Of a stretch of DNA of 7,088 nt, positions 1 through 5,161 are shown in pieces. This DNA is from Alphaproteobacteria bacterium UBA7691 (GTDB lineage Bacteria > Pseudomonadota > Alphaproteobacteria > Ferrovibrionales > Ferrovibrionaceae): assembly GCA_002482765.1 (NCBI GenBank), contig DLGP01000148.1, forward strand, positions 52,489-59,576. The letters run 5' to 3'. A program made the position numbers and the translations under genes. The notes under the pieces were generated by a model that saw nothing but the letters and a program-made list of their open reading frames with translations, ran no database searches and had not been told where the DNA came from. Within the stretch, counting starts at the first letter, position 1; each line of letters begins with the position of its first letter.

Positions 1-1
1 C

Positions 2-1309
2 CTGACCGAGCCGCAGGCCGGCTCGGATGTCGGCGCGCTGAAATCCAGGGCGGTGCCGAATGGCGATGGCACCTACCGCATCACCGGCACCAAGATTTTC
101 ATCACCTATGGCGAACACCAGATGGCCGAGAATATTGTGCATCTGGTGTTGGCCCGCCTGCCCGGCGCACCAGCCGGCACCAAGGGCATCTCGCTGTTCA
201 TCGTGCCGAAATTCATCCCCAAGGCGGATGGCTCGCTCGGCCGCCGCAACGATCTGCGCGTGGTTTCGGTGGAACACAAGCTTGGCATCCATGCCAGCCC
301 CACCTGCGTCATGTCCTATGGCGATAATGACGAATGCATCGGCTGGCTGCTCGGCGCCGAGAATCAGGGCATGCGCTGCATGTTCACCATGATGAACAAT
401 GCCCGCCTCAGCGTCGGCTGCCAGGGCCTGGCGATTGCCGAACGCGCCTTCCAGCAGGCCTTGAGCTATGCCGAGGGCCGCAAGCAGGGCCGCCATCCCG
501 GCATGAATGCCGAGCAGCATGTGGCGATCATCGAGCATGCCGATGTGCGCCGCAATCTGATGCTGATGAAAACCCAGACCGAGGCCCTGCGCGCCCTGGT
601 CTATCTCAATGCTGCAAGCATTGATCGCGCCCATCATGATACAGACAAGGCGGTGGCGGCTGATGCCAAGGCTTTGGTGGAATTGCTCACCCCGCTATCC
701 AAGGCCTGGGCCACCGATGTGGGCTGCGAAGTGGCGTCCATCGGCGTGCAGATTCACGGCGGCATGGGCTTCATCGAGGAGACCGGTGCGGCGCAGCATT
801 ATCGCGATGCCCGCATCCTGCCGATCTATGAAGGCACCAACGGCATCCAGGCCATTGATCTGGTAACGCGCAAACTCGGTTTGCAGGGCGGCGACACCGT
901 GCAGCGGCTGTTCGGCGAGATCGACGCTACACTTGCCGCGCTCGGCCAGGCCGGCGATGGTTTCGCCTCGGTGCAGCGTGAACTTGGCCGCGCCCTGGCG
1001 GCATTGAAGAAGGCCACGCAATGGATGGCGGCTACGTTGCCCAAGGATGCCAATGCCGCCCTGGCCGGCGCCACGCCATATCACCGGGCTTTCTCGGAAA
1101 CCGTCGGCGGCTGGCTGCTGGCCCGGCTGGCCCTGGCGGCCAAGGCGGAGATTGCGGCGGGCAGCACCGATCCGTATTTCAGCGCCAAGATCCTGTCGGC
1201 GCGCTTCTTCGCCGAACAGGTGCTGACCGCCGTGGAAGGCCGCTGCCTGGGCGCCATGGAAGGTGCCGATGATCTGGCCCAGGTGACGGCAGACTTGCTG
1301 CGAGCCTGA
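2..1309 (+). CDS. Acyl-CoA dehydrogenase, long form, C-terminal part (5' end outside window)
   Basis: This gene encodes a FAD-dependent acyl-CoA dehydrogenase that would catalyse alpha,beta-dehydrogenation of an acyl-CoA thioester in the cytoplasm. The frame is open at the window edge and 435 residues are visible. They begin with LTEPQAGSDVG, the conserved middle-domain motif that contacts flavin and substrate. HKLGIHASPT follows, then IHGGMGF near residues 251-257 and YEGTNGIQ near 276-283. The Glu at about 277 (codon 830-832) is the expected catalytic base. About 150 residues follow this motif and match the extra C-terminal domain of the roughly 590-600-residue subfamily that includes DmdC-like enzymes, so about 160 N-terminal residues are missing. 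A second in-frame TGA lies 12 bases after the stop. Substrate specificity cannot be read from the sequence, so no gene symbol is given. The family call is firm. Confidence 0.93.
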   Translation: MTEPQAGSDVGALKSRAVPNGDGTYRITGTKIFITYGEHQMAENIVHLVLARLPGAPAGTKGISLFIVPKFIPKADGSLGRRNDLRVVSVEHKLGIHASPTCVMSYGDNDECIGWLLGAENQGMRCMFTMMNNARLSVGCQGLAIAERAFQQALSYAEGRKQGRHPGMNAEQHVAIIEHADVRRNLMLMKTQTEALRALVYLNAASIDRAHHDTDKAVAADAKALVELLTPLSKAWATDVGCEVASIGVQIHGGMGFIEETGAAQHYRDARILPIYEGTNGIQAIDLVTRKLGLQGGDTVQRLFGEIDATLAALGQAGDGFASVQRELGRALAALKKATQWMAATLPKDANAALAGATPYHRAFSETVGGWLLARLALAAKAEIAAGSTDPYFSAKILSARFFAEQVLTAVEGRCLGAMEGADDLAQVTADLLRA

Positions 1310-1334
1310 GTAACTATTTGATTCCAAATATTGC

Positions 1335-1367
1335 CGGGCCGTTCCGAGGCATCCTTGGGGCGGCCCG
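1335..1367 (+). terminator. Long hairpin after the acyl-CoA dehydrogenase, probable terminator
   Basis: Bases 1335-1349 pair with 1353-1367 around a CAT loop. This gives 15 consecutive pairs, 12 Watson-Crick and 3 G-U in RNA, starting 26 bases after the stop. The outer seven pairs (CGGGCCG/CGGCCCG) are perfect. The following bases, TATCCATTGTT, are only moderately T-rich, so it is not a textbook intrinsic terminator. Its position before a promoter-like sequence supports termination or 3'-end protection. Confidence 0.6.
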
Positions 1368-1376
1368 TATCCATTG

Positions 1377-1406
1377 TTGACGCTTACGTTAACCACCTCC
1401 TACAAT
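1377..1406 (+). promoter_or_regulatory. Sigma70-like promoter for the MBL-SDR operon
   Basis: TTGACG at 1377-1382 and TACAAT at 1401-1406 are separated by 18 bases. Each differs from the consensus hexamer at one position. Transcription would start near 1413 and leave a leader of about 43 bases, which holds an A-rich stretch and an AAGGA ribosome site at 1444-1448. The promoter lies just downstream of the hairpin, so the hydrolase and dehydrogenase probably have their own transcript. Confidence 0.6.
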
Positions 1407-1455
1407 TGGGGTAAGAAAAAAATAACAACCTGCCCCCAGTACGAAGGAATACCCC

Positions 1456-2538
1456 GTGTCGGAGATTGATCAGCGCAATATCGGCTTAAGCTTCCCCTTC
1501 GCCGACCATGCCGCCGGCCCGCGGCCCGGGGATGCCGAGGTTTTTGAACTGCGCCCCGGCGTGTTTTGGCTGCGCATGCCGATCCCGATTCCCGGCCTCG
1601 ACTACATCAATCTATGGCTGCTGCGCGATGGCGAAGGCTGGACCGTGGTGGATACCGGCGTGCGCTCGTCCAAGCTGCAAGCTTTGTGGCAGCAGGTGTT
1701 TGAGCGCCACCTGGATGGCAAGCCGATCACTCGCATCCTCTGCACACATTTCCATCCGGATCATCTTGGCCTGGCCGGCTGGCTGCATGAACGCTGGCAG
1801 GCGCCGCTCTGGATGACCCTGGGCGAATGGAGCTTCGGCCGCATGCTGTCGCTGGATGCCCAGGCCGAGGTGCCGCCGGAAGTGCTGCATTTTTACAGCC
1901 GGGTCGGTTTCGACGAAGCCGGCCTCGACAAGATCAAGCAGAGTGGCTTTGGCAATTTCCGCAAGGCGGTGACCGAAATTCCGCGTTACTACCACCGTAT
2001 CGTGGAAGGCGATCTGGTGCGGATCGGCGGCCATGATTGGCGCGTCATCATCGGGCGCGGCCATTCGCCGGAACATGCCAGCCTGTATTGCGCCGAACTC
2101 AACCTGCTGATCTCCGGCGATCAGGTGCTGCCGCGAATCAGCCCGCATATCGGGGTTTATCCCGGCGAGCCGGAAGCCTGCTCGCTGACGCTGTATCTGC
2201 GCTCGCTGGACCGCTTCGCCGATCTGCCCGCCGATGTGTGGGTGATGCCGTCGCATGGCGATGTGTTTGTTGGACTGCATGCGCGCATCGCCTATCTCAA
2301 GCGCCACCATCAGGAGCGGCTGGATATCCTGATGCAGGCGATGGACCGGCCGATGACGGTGCTGGATACGCTGCCGCTGCTGTTCAAGCGCGATATCAAG
2401 GATCACATCACCCTGGCGGCCGGTGAGGCGATGGCGCATCTGCATCATCTGATGCTGGAAGGCCAGGTGCAGCGCAGCCTCAATGCCCAGGGCGTGTATG
2501 AATATAGCCGCAGCGTTATGGCGGAAGCGGCGCAATAA
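1456..2538 (+). CDS. Metallo-beta-lactamase-fold hydrolase with C-terminal winged-helix-like region
   Basis: This is a 360-residue cytoplasmic MBL-fold metal hydrolase. The dinuclear metal site looks complete: THFHPDH at 97-103 (His98, His100, Asp102, His103), His203 in GHSPEH, Asp222 in SGDQVLP and His267 in PSHGD. Residues from about 275 to 345 resemble the helical/winged-helix tail of LACTB2-like MBL proteins. The GTG start at 1456 is chosen because AAGGA sits 7 bases upstream and the protein then reads straight into the fold. The dehydrogenase gene starts 37 bp downstream on the same strand, so the two are probably co-transcribed. Neighbouring acyl-CoA and short-chain dehydrogenases suggest a hydrolytic step in lipid or thioester metabolism, but that is inference. 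The MBL fold also covers lactonases, glyoxalase II and nucleases, and nothing seen here chooses among them. Confidence 0.9.
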   Translation: MSEIDQRNIGLSFPFADHAAGPRPGDAEVFELRPGVFWLRMPIPIPGLDYINLWLLRDGEGWTVVDTGVRSSKLQALWQQVFERHLDGKPITRILCTHFHPDHLGLAGWLHERWQAPLWMTLGEWSFGRMLSLDAQAEVPPEVLHFYSRVGFDEAGLDKIKQSGFGNFRKAVTEIPRYYHRIVEGDLVRIGGHDWRVIIGRGHSPEHASLYCAELNLLISGDQVLPRISPHIGVYPGEPEACSLTLYLRSLDRFADLPADVWVMPSHGDVFVGLHARIAYLKRHHQERLDILMQAMDRPMTVLDTLPLLFKRDIKDHITLAAGEAMAHLHHLMLEGQVQRSLNAQGVYEYSRSVMAEAAQ

Positions 2539-2540
2539 GC

Positions 2541-2560
2541 CCAGGCCCGAACGGGCCTGG
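2541..2560 (+). other. Perfect hairpin in the MBL-SDR intergenic gap
   Basis: CCAGGCCCG at 2541-2549 and CGGGCCTGG at 2552-2560 are exact inverted repeats separated by AA. In RNA this makes a stem of about eight pairs with a small loop. It begins 3 bases after the hydrolase stop and ends 4 bases before the dehydrogenase ribosome site. No T-tract follows, so transcript stabilisation or control of downstream translation is more likely than termination. Confidence 0.6.
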
Positions 2561-2564
2561 CGGG

Positions 2565-2570
2565 GGAGGA
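2565..2570 (+). promoter_or_regulatory. Ribosome binding site that fixes the SDR start
   Basis: GGAGGA lies 5 bases before the ATG at 2576. It selects this start over an in-frame ATG at 2483, which lies inside the hydrolase gene and would add 31 residues with no counterpart in SDR proteins. Confidence 0.8.
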
Positions 2571-2575
2571 AAAAC

Positions 2576-3400
2576 ATGACCACGCTCAAGGGCAAGACCC
2601 TGTTCATCACCGGCGCCAGCCGTGGCATCGGCCTGGCGATTGCCTGCCGTGCCGCCGCCGATGGCGCCAATATCGCCATTGCCGCCAAAACCACCGAGCC
2701 GCATCCCAAGCTGCCCGGCACCATCTACTCGGCCGCCGAAGCGGTGGAGCGCGCCGGCGGCCAGGCCTTGCCGCTGGTGGTGGATGTGCGCGAGGAAGCC
2801 GCCGTGGAAGCCGCCATGGCGCAGACGGCGGAAAAGTTCGGCGGCATCGACATCCTGATCAACAATGCCTCGGCGATCAGCCTGACCGGCACGCTGGAAA
2901 CGCCGATGAAGCGCTATGATCTGATGCACCAGATCAATACGCGCGGCACCTATCTCTGTTCGCAGAAGGCGTTGCCCTATCTGCTCAAGGCGCCGAACCC
3001 GCATATCCTCAACATGTCACCGCCGCTTAACATGGAGCAGCGCTGGTTTGAGCCGCATGTTGCCTACACCATGGCGAAATACGGCATGAGCCTGTGTGTG
3101 CTCGGCATGTCTGGCGAATTCCGTTCCAAGGGCGTGGCGGTGAATGCGCTGTGGCCGCGCACCGCTGTGGATACCGATGCGATGAATGTGATCACCGGGC
3201 CGGATTTCCGCCGCCGCTGCCGCAAGCCGGCAATCCTGGCCGATGCCGCCCATGCCATCCTCACCCGCCCGAGCCGCGATTGCACCGGCAATTTCTTCAT
3301 CGACGATGCCGTGCTGGCCGAAGCCGGCGTCAGCGATTTCTCGATCTACCGCCATGACGGCGTCGAGGAAAAAGACCTGATCCCGGATTTCTTCGTTTAG
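2576..3400 (+). CDS. HSDL2-type short-chain dehydrogenase/reductase
   Basis: This 274-residue Rossmann-fold oxidoreductase is expected to use NAD(P)(H). The cofactor glycine motif TGASRGIG is at 12-19, NNAS at 96-99 and the structural Asn at 121. The catalytic triad is Ser148, Tyr164 and Lys168 (YTMAK). KTTEPHPKLPGTI at 38-50 is characteristic of the HSDL2-like SDR branch, and TGNFFIDD near 237-244 is the typical late motif of that branch. The SCP2 sterol-carrier domain of animal HSDL2 is absent, as in ordinary bacterial members. The gene follows the MBL hydrolase with a strong ribosome site and is probably the last gene of that operon. Family members are linked to lipid or fatty-acyl metabolism, but the substrate is unknown. 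The downstream gene converges on it after 61 bp (3401-3461), in which I see no toxin gene and no strong terminator. Confidence 0.92.
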   Translation: MTTLKGKTLFITGASRGIGLAIACRAAADGANIAIAAKTTEPHPKLPGTIYSAAEAVERAGGQALPLVVDVREEAAVEAAMAQTAEKFGGIDILINNASAISLTGTLETPMKRYDLMHQINTRGTYLCSQKALPYLLKAPNPHILNMSPPLNMEQRWFEPHVAYTMAKYGMSLCVLGMSGEFRSKGVAVNALWPRTAVDTDAMNVITGPDFRRRCRKPAILADAAHAILTRPSRDCTGNFFIDDAVLAEAGVSDFSIYRHDGVEEKDLIPDFFV

Positions 3401-3461
3401 AAATCTGCAAGGAAAGTCGCCGGCTTTAGGATCGGGATGCCGCGAAACGGGTGCAGTGCAA

Positions 3462-3713
3462 TCAGGTTCTATCCAACAGCAGGGCTGCCAGTTTTTCTTC
3501 CGTCAAGCCAGCCTTGATTGCCTCGGCGCCCACTTGTTCCGATGTCTGGCGTAATTCCGCCAGCCGGTAACGGCGCAGGGCTTCAAAATCCTGCATCGAT
3601 ATAATCACCGCAATATCGCGCCCCTGGCGCCGGATCAGTACCGGCTCGTGCTGGGCGGCATCGAGCAGACTGGCGAATTCCTGCTTGGCCTGGGTGGCAG
3701 AGAAAATGCGCAT
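3462..3713 (-). CDS. Phd/YefM-family antitoxin, apparently without a toxin
   Basis: This 83-residue protein has the layout of a type II antitoxin. The N-terminal DNA-binding and dimerisation part opens with MRIFSATQAKQEFASLLDAA and continues with EPVLIRRQGRDIAVIISMQDFEAL to about residue 46. The charged C-terminal tail (47-83) is where such proteins wrap and neutralise their toxin. The ATG start has GAGG 6 bases upstream. A toxin gene would normally follow within a few bases or overlap the stop. Here only 61 bp separate the stop from the convergent dehydrogenase gene, and that gap has room for no PIN, RelE or Doc toxin. An AT-rich dyad in front is likely its operator. It may be a solitary regulator, a remnant of a broken toxin-antitoxin pair, or an antidote to a toxin encoded elsewhere. 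The family call is strong; the function is inference. Confidence 0.88.
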   Translation of the reverse strand: MRIFSATQAKQEFASLLDAAQHEPVLIRRQGRDIAVIISMQDFEALRRYRLAELRQTSEQVGAEAIKAGLTEEKLAALLLDRT

Positions 3714-3730
3714 GGCTGGCCTCAGGGATT

Positions 3731-3780
3731 GACGGACACATTTTATACGAATTGTACAAAATGTCTAAAACACATCCGTC
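3731..3780 (-). promoter_or_regulatory. 50-bp operator-like dyad with TGTACA core and embedded promoter
   Basis: This AT-rich stretch is an imperfect palindrome centred between 3755 and 3756, and 17 of 25 base pairs are symmetric. The outer arms are GACGGA and TCCGTC (3731-3736, 3775-3780), the inner arms TTTTA and TAAAA (3741-3745, 3766-3770), and the centre is TTGTACAA (3752-3759). TGTACA is the core of the characterised E. coli YefM-YoeB operator. On the minus strand TATAAA (3747-3742) is a good -10 element, with a weak TTTAGA-like -35 about 16 bases upstream. This gives a start near 3735 and a leader of about 22 bases. Antitoxin binding would cover the promoter, as in autoregulated toxin-antitoxin operons. 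The last two bases overlap the S4 gene stop codon. Confidence 0.7.
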
Positions 3781-4051
3781 AGGCTGCCCGCACCAGTCTT
3801 TCGCGGTTTTGCCCGGTGGCCAGGCGCAGCAGGCCGTTCTTGTCCAGATCGTCGAGCCCGGCGGTAACGCCTTCATGTGCCACCACGCGGCCATTGAGCC
3901 GCGCCTTGGCGGTGCGGATCAGGCGGCGGGCATCACTGCGGTTGTCGGCCAGCCGGGCGGTGACCAGCAGGTCCACCAGGTCCATGCCATGCAGCAAGGC
4001 TTCGCGCGGCAGGTCAAGCGGGGCGGTGTTATCGGCGGTGAGTGTGGGCAT
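3779..4051 (-). CDS. Stand-alone S4 RNA-binding protein resembling the TyrRS C-terminal domain
   Basis: This 90-residue protein carries an S4-type RNA-binding domain at about residues 24-65. The key stretch is VDLLVTARLADNRSDARRLI, followed by ARLNGRVV. The segments before and after (LPREALLHGMD; GLDDLDKNGLLRLATGQNRERLVR) look like the linker and end of an alphaproteobacterial tyrosyl-tRNA synthetase rather than Hsp15 or pseudouridine synthase S4 domains. No HIGH or KMSKS catalytic segment is found in the 211 bp upstream in any frame, so it does not appear to be a freshly truncated tyrS. AGGAG 7 bases before the ATG shows a proper translation start. The gene lies between serB and the antitoxin on the same strand. 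The likely role is RNA binding, perhaps to tRNA or ribosomal RNA, with no enzymatic function of its own. Confidence is high that it is a gene and moderate on descent. Confidence 0.8.
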   Translation of the reverse strand: MPTLTADNTAPLDLPREALLHGMDLVDLLVTARLADNRSDARRLIRTAKARLNGRVVAHEGVTAGLDDLDKNGLLRLATGQNRERLVRAA

Positions 4052-4058
4052 GATACTT

Positions 4059-4063
4059 CTCCT
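4059..4063 (-). promoter_or_regulatory. Strong ribosome binding site of the S4 gene
   Basis: On the minus strand AGGAG, within GAGGAGAAG, lies 7 bases before the ATG at 4051. This near-consensus site argues that the short S4 reading frame is a functional gene and not the fragment of a larger one. Confidence 0.75.
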
Positions 4064-4122
4064 CAGGGGCAGCGGTGGGTTTTCCGCCGGAGGCCGGAAG
4101 CATCGGATTGTCTGAAAACACG

Positions 4123-4149
4123 AATGCCGCCGGTGGCTGCGGCGGCATT
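4123..4149 (-). terminator. Probable serB terminator, in a 211-bp gap with little else
   Basis: AATGCCGCCG and CGGCGGCATT are perfect 10-bp arms around a 7-base loop. Read on the minus strand, the stem is followed by CGTGTTTTC, giving a short T-run 4 bases after the stem. It lies about 115 bases downstream of the serB stop and about 70 bases upstream of the S4 start, as expected for a terminator between the two. The rest of the gap (4052-4262) holds a small inverted repeat and a short GCG repeat at 4246-4260. I see no gene or confident promoter in it. Confidence 0.5.
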
Positions 4150-4262
4150 GGGTCGTTTGTCACATACGAACCGTCGCCGCTATGGGAGCAGCGTAAAATA
4201 CCAGTTCGTAAAGACGGCGCGGATGTGCATGGCGACAAAGCTAGTGCGGCGGCGGCGGCCTG

Positions 4263-5135
4263 TCAACGGCCGAGGATTTCATCCCGCCTGTAGCCCTGGG
4301 CATAGAGCAGCCCGGTCAGGTCGCCATGCTGGATCGAGAAGCGCGCCTGTTCGCGCACCACCGGCTTGGCGCGGAAGGCGATGCCCATGCCGGCAGCTTG
4401 CAGCATAGCCAGATCGTTGGCGCCATCGCCTACGGTGAGGCAATCAGCCAGTTCCACATTCTGCGCAATCGCGATGCGCTTGAGGGCGGCAAGTTTGGCT
4501 TCGCGGCCCAGGATCGGCTCGCGTACCGTGCCGGCCAGCTTGTCGAAGGTCACCACCAGATGGTTGGCCTGATGCTCGTCGAAGCCGAACTGGTCCTTGA
4601 TCATGCCGGTGAAATAGTCAAAACCGCCAGAGACCAGGGCGCAATAAACGCCATGCGCCTTGAGGGTGCCGAGCAACGCCTTGGCGCCCGGCATCGGCTG
4701 GATCAGCGCTGTGGCCTGGGCCAGCAGGCTTTCCGGCAGGCCATTGAGCAGGGCAACGCGCTCGCGCAGGGCGGCCTCAAAATCCAGTTCACCATTCATG
4801 GCGCGGCGGGTGATCTCGGCGATGCCGGGGCCGAGGCGTGCCAGTTCAGCCAGTTCATCCAGCATCTCGTTGCGGATGATGGTGGATTCCATATCGGCCA
4901 CCAGCACCTGCTTGCGGCGCCCCTCATAGGGCAGGTACGCGACATCGATCGGGGCATTGCCGATCACCGCGCGCGCCTTTTCCTCCGGATCGGTTGACTT
5001 CGGCATGATGATCTCGCAGGCAATGCCGTGGTGCAGCCAGTTCAGCTGCCCGCCCGTTTCGGTGGCCACGCGGCCGGCAAGCGCGATCTCGAATTGAGGA
5101 TCAGCGGGGTTGGCGATCAGGCAAAGAACCGACAT
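4263..5135 (-). CDS. serB: Phosphoserine phosphatase
   Basis: SerB hydrolyses O-phosphoserine to serine, the last step of serine synthesis from 3-phosphoglycerate. The protein has 290 residues: an N-terminal ACT-like region (about 1-70), then the HAD phosphatase domain. Motif I is DMEST at 81-85, with Asp81 as nucleophile. Motif II is SGG at 169-171, the motif III lysine is probably Lys214, and motif IV is GDGAND at 236-241 with metal ligands Asp237 and Asp241. By recalled alignment to the M. jannaschii enzyme, substrate-binding Glu20 and Arg56 correspond to Glu90 and Arg126. The second motif I acid, normally Asp (Asp13 there), is Glu83 here. Length and all other motifs are normal. The ATG start has only a weak upstream site (GAAAG). 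It diverges from miaA across 26 bp, an arrangement common in alphaproteobacteria. Confidence 0.96.
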   Translation of the reverse strand: MSVLCLIANPADPQFEIALAGRVATETGGQLNWLHHGIACEIIMPKSTDPEEKARAVIGNAPIDVAYLPYEGRRKQVLVADMESTIIRNEMLDELAELARLGPGIAEITRRAMNGELDFEAALRERVALLNGLPESLLAQATALIQPMPGAKALLGTLKAHGVYCALVSGGFDYFTGMIKDQFGFDEHQANHLVVTFDKLAGTVREPILGREAKLAALKRIAIAQNVELADCLTVGDGANDLAMLQAAGMGIAFRAKPVVREQARFSIQHGDLTGLLYAQGYRRDEILGR

Positions 5136-5149
5136 GGTCTACTTTCTAT

Positions 5150-5154
5150 GGAGG
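5150..5154 (+). promoter_or_regulatory. Ribosome binding site supporting the GTG start of miaA
   Basis: GGAGG lies 7 bases before the GTG at 5162. It sits inside the 26-bp gap between the divergent serB and miaA starts, so any promoter for either gene must lie partly within the other gene's 5' coding region. Confidence 0.75.
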
Positions 5155-5161
5155 CGGAAAA

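Noticed and set aside
695..1396. Minus-strand open frame of 233 codons opposite the acyl-CoA dehydrogenase
   Set aside because: The translation is low in complexity and has no recognisable motif. The opposite strand encodes the catalytic YEGTNGIQ region.
2483..2575. Upstream ATG for the SDR adding 31 residues
   Set aside because: It lies inside the MBL coding region, and the added residues do not fit SDR N-termini. The ATG at 2576 has a strong ribosome site and starts directly at the Rossmann fold.
1612..2724. Long open frame on the minus strand (370 codons) opposite the MBL gene
   Set aside because: It is a shadow of a GC-rich gene. The plus-strand frame has complete MBL motifs, while the antisense translation has no domain and extends into the next gene.
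3412..3428. Weak hairpin AAAGTC/GGCTTT after the SDR gene
   Set aside because: It has only six pairs including one G-U, and no T-run on either strand, which is too weak to call a terminator.
3401..3461. Possible toxin remnant downstream of the antitoxin
   Set aside because: The minus-strand frames are short and broken by stops, and none resembles a PIN, RelE or Doc start. A TTG-started 11-residue frame has no supporting feature.
4246..4260. GCG trinucleotide run as a repeat element
   Set aside because: It has only about four units in GC-rich DNA, with no sign of expansion or function.
4052..4262. Missing catalytic part of tyrS upstream of the S4 gene
   Set aside because: No HIGH-like or KMSKS-like segment was found in any frame, and the S4 gene has its own strong ribosome site.
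3752..4408. Plus-strand open frame covering the dyad, the S4 gene and the serB end
   Set aside because: It crosses the 3' end of serB and the S4 gene, has no ribosome site and gives a motif-free Arg/Ala-rich product.
4326..4997. Plus-strand open frame of 223 codons opposite serB
   Set aside because: serB has all HAD motifs on the minus strand. The plus frame has no domain and no ribosome site.
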